64,000 nucleotides of DNA from positions 1,674,001-1,738,000 of the forward strand of contig NZ_CP041036.1 in the NCBI RefSeq assembly GCF_006385555.1. The letters are read 5' to 3'. Under the pieces are notes generated by a model. It ran no database searches. It saw only the letters and a program-made list of their open reading frames with translations, and had not been told where the DNA came from. This DNA is from Shewanella polaris. Its GTDB lineage: Bacteria > Pseudomonadota > Gammaproteobacteria > Enterobacterales > Shewanellaceae. Position numbers and translations under genes: made by a program. How positions within the stretch are numbered: the stretch's first letter is position 1; each line of letters starts with the position of its first letter. This document shows positions 52,988-60,355 of this stretch, one piece after another.

Positions 52988-53056
52988 AAATAGATTCAAT
53001 GAGAACGCTTAAGCCGTCAGTGTTATCGTTAAGATTTCGCTCATCCGGAACCCTGC

Positions 53057-53240
53057 TGGTAAATATTCAGCGGAAACCTGGTAAATTTGTTTCGGGATCG
53101 TGGTAAGGCTTTGTCGGAATAATGGTAACGTTGGTGCGGAATATACAATTGTATATTCCGCTAAAACTAACCACTGCTCCATGACTTTTTTACCAACATA
53201 GTCAAAATAAATTTACCACTCGTGCGCAAGAAGTTTACCA
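53057..53240. mobile_element. Symmetric array of eight TGGTAA-type boxes, likely joined ends of an IS21-like element
   Basis: TGGTAA occurs at 53057, 53079, 53101 and 53123 (exact 22-bp period). Its inverse TTACCA (first copy TAACCA) occurs at 53168, 53190, 53213 and 53235. The two halves mirror each other about position 53148, the centre of a perfect 26-bp palindrome (53136-53161) whose middle reads ACA-AT-TGT. IS21-family ends have TGT/ACA tips and several internal binding repeats, so this looks like two such ends abutted, with no transposase gene left. That assignment is an inference. Confidence 0.6.
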
Positions 53241-53311
53241 AACAACATTTTGTGCATGAGTTATTTTCGTATGATCAAATCAAGCTTTACAGATTTAAAT
53301 CACAATGAATT

Positions 53312-53397
53312 ATAAAAGTGGACAGCCACAATAAATCGCGTGATTTAGCATCTTCTACTAAACTCAAAAAAGTTTTAAATGTAGGAGTTTGTTATGC
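53312..53397 (+). repeat. 88-bp leader repeat, copy D, in front of an actual transposase gene
   Basis: The only copy still joined to the transposase frame. It contains the GTGG-ACAG-CCAC hairpin at the left and TAGGAG before the ATG. Confidence 0.88.
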
Positions 53398-54194
53398 CAC
53401 GTCCTCGTAGAACCCAGATTAGTGTCGAAGACACGCCATTTTATCACTGTTGTAGCCGTGTAGTACGGCGTGCTTACCTTTGTGGCGATGATAAAATTTC
53501 TGGTCGGAACTACAATCATCGCCGTGGTTGGGTCGAATCTCTATTACTTGAATTAGTTGAAGCCCATGAAGTGCTCAGGTTGAAACATTCTATTGCGACT
53601 TATCGCAGTCGTTTATGTGATATTTCTTGGTTCATGCGCTGTTTAAATGAGCCAATAGCAAGACAAGCAAATCAAGAAGATAACTGTACGGGGCGCTTCT
53701 GGGAGGGTAGATTTAAATCTCAAGCGCTACTTGATGAAGCCGCAGTACTTGCTTGTATGGCTTATGTTGACCTCAACCCTATCAGAGCCAAGATGGTAGA
53801 GAGTCCGGAGCAATCAGACCATACCAGCATTCAACTGCGTATTAAGGCGGCATTAAAAGGCGAGCAGCCCAAAAGTCTACTGACTTTCATTGGTAATGAG
53901 CGAAACAACCAACCTAAAGGAATTGCGTTTTCGCTGCAAGATTATCTTGAATTGGTTGATGATACAGGGCGTATTATTCGTAACGATAAGCGTGGCGCTA
54001 TCAGTGCCAATAGCACTAAGTTACTCGCAAGATTAAATATCCCCCAAGATAACTGGCTTAAACTCACCACTGAATTTGGCAAGCTATTTCACGGCCCAGT
54101 GGGCACACTTCAAGAGCTGACTCACTATTGTGAACATTTAGAGAAACGCCGACGACACTTCGCGAGTTGTTGTCAGCATTTAAAAGCGGGTTAA
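53394..54194 (+). CDS. RAYT/IS200-like (Y1) transposase with an internal deletion
   Basis: A 266-residue protein of the REP-associated tyrosine transposase group. The N-terminus MPRPRRTQISVEDTPFYHCC and the central WFMRCLNEPIARQANQED, CTGRFWEGRFKSQALLDE and CMAYVDLNPIRAKM are typical. CMAYVDLNP probably carries the catalytic Tyr. Between GWVESLLLELV (about residue 55) and EAHEVLRLKHS the usual segment with the HUH motif (a SNHxH-type pair) is missing, with no frame change. The family is normally about 320 residues, so the product is probably inactive on its own. Its leader is the 88-bp repeat found across the RHS array. Confidence 0.8.
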   Translation: MPRPRRTQISVEDTPFYHCCSRVVRRAYLCGDDKISGRNYNHRRGWVESLLLELVEAHEVLRLKHSIATYRSRLCDISWFMRCLNEPIARQANQEDNCTGRFWEGRFKSQALLDEAAVLACMAYVDLNPIRAKMVESPEQSDHTSIQLRIKAALKGEQPKSLLTFIGNERNNQPKGIAFSLQDYLELVDDTGRIIRNDKRGAISANSTKLLARLNIPQDNWLKLTTEFGKLFHGPVGTLQELTHYCEHLEKRRRHFASCCQHLKAG

Positions 54195-54547
54195 CTTAAA
54201 TCATATCGAATCTATAACCGCTTAAGGCTCCAAATTATATGGGTTAGGATACTACTGCCTGAAATCTCTATTTTTCACTGATATTTACTTATTTCGTTAC
54301 TCATCATTCATTTAAATCACGGTTAATCGGTCATTTCGCTTTTAAGTTACTTCTCTTGTTTGATCGCCAATCAAAATGGCACTATGTTATTGTTTTAATA
54401 TGGCTGTCCATATTTGTCGATTAACAAACGTTATAGTTTGTATTTATTAAATGACTTTTTATCATCGTTTTAAATGGGGGTCTTTAAATATTCTGTTTAT
54501 GTATGTTGATTGGTGATTATTTCAATCAACAAGTAATTAAGCGATTA
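54195..54547. other. Gap downstream of the transposase, with right-end hairpin
   Basis: No supported gene. At 54397-54414 a perfect 7-bp stem AATATGG-CTGT-CCATATT mirrors the left-end GTGG-ACAG-CCAC hairpin (loops complementary), as expected for the two subterminal hairpins of an IS200/RAYT-type element. Confidence 0.55.
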
Positions 54548-54775
54548 CTACTTGCTATAGCCAGAGCACTTTTTAAAGGCGATATTTAATTCATCTAGGG
54601 TAGTATCTATATCAACCTCATTGCTTTTTTTAGTCTCAATACACATACCACACTGTGAACTAATACTTCTAGGAACGGGTATGATTAAGCACTTAAGATT
54701 CATTTGACGAATAGCTTTGTGAGCTAAAATGACCGCCCTTGTATTATTGAAGAGGTATAAAATATTATTATCCAT
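54548..54775 (-). CDS. DUF3343 protein, putative Se/S carrier
   Basis: A 75-residue protein of the DUF3343 family ([18 protein letters not shown], then [16 protein letters not shown]). The CG motif in SSQCGMC is the presumed persulfide or selenide carrier site; an extra Cys lies two residues on. In other genomes such proteins occur with YedF and the cysteine desulfurase-like enzyme found here, and they have been linked to selenium trafficking. The start overlaps the end of the aminotransferase gene by eight bases, so the genes are translationally coupled. Confidence 0.82.
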   Translation of the reverse strand: MDNNILYLFNNTRAVILAHKAIRQMNLKCLIIPVPRSISSQCGMCIETKKSNEVDIDTTLDELNIAFKKCSGYSK

Positions 54776-55886
54776 GGCTAACGCATCTTTTTATAGCGTT
54801 GTACAAATAGTCTACATCTTCATCACTATGGTACGGTGACAGCGCAATACGTATCAATCCTTCTGGAAAACTATTTAAATATGAGTGAGCAACCGGAGCA
54901 CAGTGTAGACCGACTCTAGTTTGGATCCCAAAATCTTTGTATAACGTAAACGCTAATTCAGAAACACTGTGATCCTTGGATTTAAACGAAAACAATTCAC
55001 CTTGGTTATTTCTATCCGTAGAGACATACAGTTTTATGATATCAATAGCGGCTAGTTTGTTTAACAGTGTATTAAAAGCATCTTGAGAATGGAGTGATTG
55101 TGGCCTATTTTTGAGTGCGGCATGTAACCCATAAATACCCGCAATGTTGGGGGTTCCTGCTTCAAATAAGTCTGGATAATCCTCTGGCATACTTAAAAAT
55201 TCCGAATGACTTCCCGTTCCACCATGTAATAAAGGTTCAATGGTATATTTCGGTGATGTATAAAGCGCTCCGGTGCCTGTTGGGCCTAACAGCGATTTAT
55301 GACCCGTAATCGCTAAAAAGTCGATATCCCAATCTTCAACATTTATAGCAATATGTCCTGCAGATTGTGCAGCATCTAACAGTATGGGAACATCTTCGAG
55401 AATATGTTTTAAGGCTTTAATCGGCTGTATAACACCATTTACATTACTCATATGGGAAATGATGACGAGATCACACTTATTAATATTCACTTTATCAATA
55501 TCGATAGTGCCATCTTTTCTTGCTGGTAGAAATTCAACCTCTATTCCCATTTTTTCTTTTAAATAATGTAAAGGCCTCATGACAGCATTATGTTCTAAAG
55601 GTGATACCAATACGCGTTTATGTTTATAGTTAAAATTCTTAATAACTGAATTTAAAGCAAATGTTGCATTTGGGGTAAAAGACAATCTTTCTGGGTTAGG
55701 GATTGATAGCGTACCAGCCAGTAAATCTCTGCACTCTTCTACTTCAGATGACACCTTAAAAGCTTTTTCATAGAAAGATCGACCATAGGGCGCCCCATCG
55801 ACATCTAAATATTGAGCTATAGCTTGAGACACCTGTGGCGGTTTTGGAAAAGAGGTTGCACCGTTATCAAAATATAAATTCATCAT
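54768..55886 (-). CDS. Class V aminotransferase / cysteine desulfurase-like protein (EF2568 type)
   Basis: A 372-residue PLP enzyme. It shows [15 protein letters not shown] at the N-terminus, NATFALN and [13 protein letters not shown], the PLP aspartate in [10 protein letters not shown], and the PLP lysine in [21 protein letters not shown]. The late GLHCAPVAH contains the likely catalytic Cys. This matches the EF2568 subgroup of cysteine desulfurases that co-occur with YedF and DUF3343 in selenium loci. It starts at ATG 55886, overlapping the YedF stop by one base (TAATG). A sulfur or selenium donor role is inferred. Confidence 0.86.
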   Translation of the reverse strand: MMNLYFDNGATSFPKPPQVSQAIAQYLDVDGAPYGRSFYEKAFKVSSEVEECRDLLAGTLSIPNPERLSFTPNATFALNSVIKNFNYKHKRVLVSPLEHNAVMRPLHYLKEKMGIEVEFLPARKDGTIDIDKVNINKCDLVIISHMSNVNGVIQPIKALKHILEDVPILLDAAQSAGHIAINVEDWDIDFLAITGHKSLLGPTGTGALYTSPKYTIEPLLHGGTGSHSEFLSMPEDYPDLFEAGTPNIAGIYGLHAALKNRPQSLHSQDAFNTLLNKLAAIDIIKLYVSTDRNNQGELFSFKSKDHSVSELAFTLYKDFGIQTRVGLHCAPVAHSYLNSFPEGLIRIALSPYHSDEDVDYLYNAIKRCVSHG

Positions 55887-56245
55887 TAAGGATTAATAAT
55901 TTTATCTGAACGGTTTAAGGTTTCTACAATGGTATACATGTTAGAAATTGTGCCAGCACCAATCTTATCTTTTATATTATAAAAATCAGCACATGTTCCA
56001 CATAACAAAATATTAACCCCTTTAGCTTCTAAGGCGTTAAGAGACTCTAAAACTGCAGAATCGTTGGTGCATAATAGAACACCAGAGTTATATAAGATAA
56101 TGGTGGAAGGTAATGGGTCTAATTGAATAAGAGAGTTAATAAATGACTGCATTAGAATATCACCTAAGTCGTCATCACCAGCGCCCATTTTACTTGAGCT
56201 GATGTTAATAACACTTCTTACTAATTTATCTTTATTCTGTTTCAT
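55886..56245 (-). CDS. YedF-like DsrE-family protein (C-terminal domain only)
   Basis: A 119-residue protein with the DsrE-like half of selenium-metabolism YedF ([65 protein letters not shown]). The CGTC motif and the upstream LLC Cys are the expected reactive positions. Full YedF has an extra N-terminal TusA/SirA-like domain of about 75 residues, which is absent. It is the first gene of a tightly overlapping three-gene operon. Confidence 0.82.
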   Translation of the reverse strand: MKQNKDKLVRSVINISSSKMGAGDDDLGDILMQSFINSLIQLDPLPSTIILYNSGVLLCTNDSAVLESLNALEAKGVNILLCGTCADFYNIKDKIGAGTISNMYTIVETLNRSDKIINP

Positions 56246-56690
56246 TTTGACTCCAATTGTCTAATGAGTTTGGATCATTATATATTTTTATTTGATCATC
56301 ATATATGTCTATTGTCACAAGTACGACACAGACAATACAATTGGGTTTTTCCCTGCTAACTCAATTAAATGTATTAATTTACAATTGGTTATGCTTTATT
56401 TGCGAAAGGATTTTATATTGTTCAAAACGTATATAATGATTGGCTTTGCTCATTTTTTATTAGACGCAAAAATTGAGTTTATTACCACGTACTCTAGAAT
56501 TATTTGCTATGTCATCGAGTTCATTTGTAGTTGGTAATAAGCACCAATAGAGCCATGGTGTAGATTACACTTAATCAATAATCAATAGAGTAGACTTAAC
56601 ATAATTCCATTTTTCGGATAAATTATAACCTTGATTGTTTTGTCTTTTTTAATAAAAAGACATGCATAGCGATAAACTTGAGAGTTTTCA
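56246..56690. other. Intergenic region between the Se/S operon and the GNAT gene
   Basis: An AT-rich gap of 445 bp holding both divergent promoters. An 81-codon forward frame at 56292 shows no protein-like features and lacks a ribosome-binding site, so it is not called. Confidence 0.5.
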
Positions 56691-57107
56691 ATGAACATCG
56701 ACATTATTTACCATGAAGATAACGAGACAGTGGCTTTGCTCACTGCTGGTTTACGTCAATTTAACGTTGAACATTTAGGTGATGAAACCACTGAGCCTCT
56801 CACCATCGTTGCGCGTAATGATGAGGGTGAAATCATCGGAGGTGTAGCAGGTCGTACCATTTATAATAACTTTCTTATCAATGTGGTTTGGGTAGATGAT
56901 TTATATAGGGGTAAGGGATTAGGTCAAGAATTAATGAAAATTGCCGAAGTCGTAGCGATTAAGCGCGGTTGCCTGATTGCGCAACTTGATACGTTAGATT
57001 TTCAAGCGCCGCGTTTTTACCAAAAGCTAGGGTTTAACATCATAGGTACAGTACCTAAGTTTGCCGGTAGCCCAGCAAGATATTTTATGATGAAACAGTA
57101 TTTATGA
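56691..57107 (+). CDS. GNAT-family N-acetyltransferase
   Basis: A 138-residue acetyltransferase. The acetyl-CoA motif A is VWVDDLYRGKGLGQELMKIAE, and DFQAPRFYQKLGFNIIGTV is motif B. The ribosome-binding site is weak (TTGAGAGT). The last 48 bases are repeated at 58610-58657. If the DNA between the repeats were removed, the frame would end a few residues later (QYFLSKTLV), so the present C-terminus may be a product of the insertion. Confidence 0.85.
   Translation: MNIDIIYHEDNETVALLTAGLRQFNVEHLGDETTEPLTIVARNDEGEIIGGVAGRTIYNNFLINVVWVDDLYRGKGLGQELMKIAEVVAIKRGCLIAQLDTLDFQAPRFYQKLGFNIIGTVPKFAGSPARYFMMKQYL
57056..57103 (+). repeat. 48-bp direct repeat, left copy (3' end of the GNAT gene)
   Basis: Perfect 48-bp match to 58610-58657. 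Together they bracket the acyltransferase-like gene and a RAYT fragment. Confidence 0.92.
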
Positions 57108-57306
57108 TAAAACATCATTATTCCACATATGTTCAGGAGTAAAGTTAGTTAATGGTGTAACAATTTCAAACGTTGTATACTCACCATTTACATGAACAAT
57201 AAACAAATTTTCGATACTTTGTGATTTTTCTACTTATGTTTACAGTTAAGAGAATAATTTTTAAAGGCGATTATTACAGGCTCGTGAATATAAAGAGAAA
57301 TATATT

Positions 57307-58404
57307 ATGAATCGTATTATCGGGTTAGATCTCGCTAGAGGTATTGCGATTTTTTTTGCGATGACATCACATACATTTTCAGCATTACATTATAATGCAG
57401 GATTGTCTATGAATCTTGTATTCAGAACTTCTACCCCACTATTTATTGTTGTTTTTGGATTTTTTTTGCATCGAATATATTTACGAAAAATGAATGAGTC
57501 TGGATTTGCATTTATTAAAATAAAACTTTGGACAAGGGCGGTTCAATGTTATGTTTTATATGCGTTAAGTTGCATTTTATTAGGTCTGTCTATGCAATAT
57601 AGTATTGCTTATACATTAAGAATGATGATTTTTTTAGGCGGTACACCTTTTACTGATATTTTAAAATATTACACTTTAATTTTAATTTCTGCACCGTATT
57701 TATTACTGTTTATTTCTCGATATGGTTTAAAATACGCGATTGGTTTAAGTTTTATTCCTCATATACTTAGCTTTTTTTCACTATTAAAACCCATTACCTT
57801 TATACCTTTTGGCCACTACTTATCTGCTATGACTTATGGTGGAGGTGAAATCGTTGCTGGTCCCTCAGTTTTACATTCTTTTGTTTTTATTTTATTAGGA
57901 TTTTATCTTTCAGTTGTATTGCAAAATGAAGGTTCACGTTCAAGTATTATTAAACATGATAAAAACCGTCATATTTTAATGGCTTGCGTTGTATTGTTGT
58001 CATCTTTGTTTGCACTTTATGCAACTGGTAATATGACTATTGATGATTTGTCGGGGATGTCATTACGTAATAGCAATGCCTACCCATATTTTTTATTTGG
58101 TTGTTTGTCTTCTATTTTATTTATTGAATTTTCTCTTTTAACTGCTCACTATGTGAAGCAGATTTATTTAAGTCCATTACTTTTGTTTGGTTCGTCATCG
58201 TTAATACTTTTTAGTTTTGGAAATTGTATATTATACTCGATTTATGATGAGTATCAGTTTACATTTTTGTTATATTTATTGATTTTATTTTTCTTTTACT
58301 TTATTTGTCGTATTAATTTTTCACTAAAAAAAGTACCATCAAAGCGTTTTCAATTTATCCTAAAATATATAAGTGTTGGGTATGTTAAATTATTAATTAA
58401 GTGA
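57307..58404 (+). CDS. Acyltransferase-3/OpgC-like multi-pass membrane protein
   Basis: A 365-residue protein with about ten hydrophobic segments. The N-terminus RIIGLDLARGIAIFFAMTSHT is the opening of acyltransferase-3, OpgC and related membrane acetyltransferases, with the conserved Arg and His. The gene is clearly more AT-rich than its neighbours and is bracketed by direct repeats, so it is an import. Possible roles are O-acetylation of surface sugars or osmoregulated glucan modification; the substrate is unknown. AAAGAG lies upstream of the ATG. Confidence 0.7.
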   Translation: MNRIIGLDLARGIAIFFAMTSHTFSALHYNAGLSMNLVFRTSTPLFIVVFGFFLHRIYLRKMNESGFAFIKIKLWTRAVQCYVLYALSCILLGLSMQYSIAYTLRMMIFLGGTPFTDILKYYTLILISAPYLLLFISRYGLKYAIGLSFIPHILSFFSLLKPITFIPFGHYLSAMTYGGGEIVAGPSVLHSFVFILLGFYLSVVLQNEGSRSSIIKHDKNRHILMACVVLLSSLFALYATGNMTIDDLSGMSLRNSNAYPYFLFGCLSSILFIEFSLLTAHYVKQIYLSPLLLFGSSSLILFSFGNCILYSIYDEYQFTFLLYLLILFFFYFICRINFSLKKVPSKRFQFILKYISVGYVKLLIK

Positions 58405-58555
58405 TATTGCATATTGAACTAATGTTGTCATTAAAATTATAATGCATATGCATTAATTAATGTATATGTCTCAATTATACGGATATCTATTTTTATCGAC
58501 TAAATATTAACAGCTAAACTACGATTTATTTACTCTTTGGAAATGATATTTTAAG

Positions 58556-58612
58556 ATGACGATGCCTAGAAAAGCCATTGTTCGTTTAGAGGACACGGCT
58601 TATTATCATTAA
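58556..58612 (+). pseudogene. 5' fragment of a RAYT transposase gene
   Basis: The first codons encode MTMPRKAIVRLEDTAYYH and then TAA. This matches the MPRxRxxxxxEDTxxYH start of RAYT proteins, such as the one at 53394. The rest is missing: it is cut at the point where the right copy of the 48-bp repeat begins. Confidence 0.8.
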
Positions 58613-58657
58613 GTTTGCCGGTAGCCCAGCAAGATATTTTATGATGAAACAGTATTT
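58610..58657 (+). repeat. 48-bp direct repeat, right copy
   Basis: The second copy of the GNAT 3' end, followed by sequence that probably was the original GNAT end and the upstream region of the VOC gene. Confidence 0.92.
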
Positions 58658-58694
58658 TTTATCAAAAACGTTGGTCTGATATCAGGGGCATGAT

Positions 58695-59072
58695 ATGAAT
58701 CTCAATCAAGTGACATTGCCTGTGTCGAATATGAATAAGGCCGTTAGCTTTTATCAAATTTTAGGCTTTACCTTAATCGTGGATACGCCGCATTACGCTC
58801 GTTTTGAATGCCCAATGGGTGAGAGCTCTTTTTCGCTGTCATTAGAGTCTGAGCCTATGACTCATGGCGCGGTGATTTACTTTGAACATCCTAAACTTGA
58901 TGAGTGGGTGAATGAATTACTAGAGAAAGACATCGTATTTAGCCAAATGCCGACAGATGAAACTTATTTATGGCGTGAAGCGGTGTTATTCGATCCCAGC
59001 GGCAATAAGCTCAAACTGTATTGGGCGGGTGATAACCGTTTAAATCCACCTTGGCGGGTTCAAACTGTATAA
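58695..59072 (+). CDS. VOC (glyoxalase/bleomycin-resistance) family protein
   Basis: A 125-residue protein with two beta-alpha-beta-beta-beta repeats: NQVTLPVSNMNKAVSFYQILGFTLIVDTP and VIYFEHPKLDEWVNELLEKDIVFS, ending EAVLFDPSGNKLKLYWAGDN. The end pattern (FDPSGN..KLY) is the usual C-terminal VOC motif with a metal-binding Glu/Tyr region. The specific reaction is unknown. AGGGG lies eight bases before the ATG. The gene converges on the YgjP-like gene with stops one base apart. Confidence 0.87.
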   Translation: MNLNQVTLPVSNMNKAVSFYQILGFTLIVDTPHYARFECPMGESSFSLSLESEPMTHGAVIYFEHPKLDEWVNELLEKDIVFSQMPTDETYLWREAVLFDPSGNKLKLYWAGDNRLNPPWRVQTV

Positions 59073-59073
59073 T

Positions 59074-59718
59074 TTATTTCGCGTAGGGCGATTGGCCGAC
59101 TTCTTCTGCAACTAACCAAACTCGCATATCAAATTCTAACTGGTGGTAATCTGCCAGCATAAAAGTGCACAGTTGATAAAATGGTTTGTTGTGATCTTTT
59201 TCGCGCAGGTGAGCCAGTTCGTGTACTACCACCATTTGCAGGAGTTCAAATGGGATGTGCTTTAAGCGAGATGAAATCCTAATTTCATTTTTAGCTTTGA
59301 CTTTATTACCTTGACGTCGATTAACATAAGAATGTAAACCTAAGGCATGATGGCTTAAGTTAATTTTGTCATCAAAAATCACTTTGGCTAATGGGTCTGA
59401 TTGACGCATATAGGTGTTTTTTAATTCAATGGCCATATCGTATAAGGCTTTGTCGGTACGAATGTCGTGCATTTTTGGGTAACGGGTTAAAAAGTGGGCG
59501 CCTAATGTTTTGGTATCCACTAATTGGCTAATTTTATCTACAATATCTGGCTGATAACCACTCAAATAACGTAACGCGCTTTGTTCACTCTGCCTTTTTT
59601 TGATGTCGGCACTGGTGATTAACTGACTTATGTCGGTTTTGGGTTTTAATGCTTGGCTTGCCGACTTAATCGGCATTTTAGGAGGTGCTTTAGGAGCTTT
59701 TGCTTTAGTGTCTGACAT
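59074..59718 (-). CDS. YgjP-like (DUF45) zinc metallopeptidase
   Basis: A 214-residue cytoplasmic protein. The zinc motif is VVHELAHLREKDHNKPFYQL, with HExxH followed by the third ligand region DHNKPF, typical of YgjP/DUF45 peptidases. The N-terminal ~35 residues are Lys/Pro-rich (KAKAPKAPPKMPIKSASQ) and probably disordered. The substrate is not known. A long hairpin lies just upstream (59736-59775). Confidence 0.85.
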   Translation of the reverse strand: MSDTKAKAPKAPPKMPIKSASQALKPKTDISQLITSADIKKRQSEQSALRYLSGYQPDIVDKISQLVDTKTLGAHFLTRYPKMHDIRTDKALYDMAIELKNTYMRQSDPLAKVIFDDKINLSHHALGLHSYVNRRQGNKVKAKNEIRISSRLKHIPFELLQMVVVHELAHLREKDHNKPFYQLCTFMLADYHQLEFDMRVWLVAEEVGQSPYAK

Positions 59719-59735
59719 AGATTAACTGATTTATG

Positions 59736-59775
59736 TTGGCATTACCGATGTCTGTATGGATATCGGTAATGCCAA
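59736..59775. repeat. 14-bp inverted repeat between DUF3010 and YgjP-like genes
   Basis: TTGGCATTACCGAT and its inverse are separated by 12 bases. No T-run follows on either strand, so it may be an RNA stem or an operator instead of a terminator. Confidence 0.75.
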
Positions 59776-59797
59776 TAAGAACATTGGCAGCAGTAAG

Positions 59798-60235
59798 TTA
59801 CACTTTACCGAAGATGAGTCTATTATGCTGAACATAAGCAACGTCAAAAGCATTAAGTTGGACGCGTTTTAGATCCAATGAATCAAAGTCAACTTGTGGC
59901 GGGTTACGTTTTAATTGCTCTTTGATTATCACAGGAGAAATAAGTGATACAGGAATATCACTTAATTGAATTGCTGCTTCAAGTTTAAAGCTGGTAGCAC
60001 TGCCAGCAAATTTACCTTTTTGTTCACGTTCAATAATCGCAATTTCATCGACCTTATAATCGGTCATGAGTTTTTGAAACGCAAAGTTGAATTCGCGAAT
60101 TGATTCAGTCGTTGCCGATTGTGAAATACTGAATGACACTTTACGACATGCTGGTACATTAAATGTTTCACCTTCATAGGTCAGTAAACAAATAATGGCT
60201 TCGCCGCCTTTTAATTCAACACCACAAATTTTCAT
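59798..60235 (-). CDS. DUF3010 family protein
   Basis: A 145-residue protein. The ATG at 60235 has a textbook TAAGGA seven bases upstream and gives MKICGVELKGGEAIICLL, the DUF3010 N-terminus. The frame extends eight codons further without homology. The fold begins like an RNase H/actin-type strand pair (GVELKGGEAIICLLTYEG). No function is known for the family. Confidence 0.82.
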   Translation of the reverse strand: MKICGVELKGGEAIICLLTYEGETFNVPACRKVSFSISQSATTESIREFNFAFQKLMTDYKVDEIAIIEREQKGKFAGSATSFKLEAAIQLSDIPVSLISPVIIKEQLKRNPPQVDFDSLDLKRVQLNAFDVAYVQHNRLIFGKV

Positions 60236-60355
60236 GTTAATCCTTACTGGTTTATTCATTCGAGAGTGCCATTGGCATGCTCGTTATCGTTCATTTGTTG
60301 TAAGGTAATGGATTACCCTACATTCATTATTTGGCTATAGCTGTTTGAGTGCGAG

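Noticed and set aside
53057..53240. CRISPR array
   Set aside because: The 22-bp spacing is box-to-box with six-base boxes and mirror symmetry; there are no 25-35 bp repeats with unique spacers and no cas genes.
56292..56537. 81-codon forward frame between yedF-like and GNAT genes
   Set aside because: AT-rich chance frame, no ribosome-binding site, no recognisable family or convincing topology.
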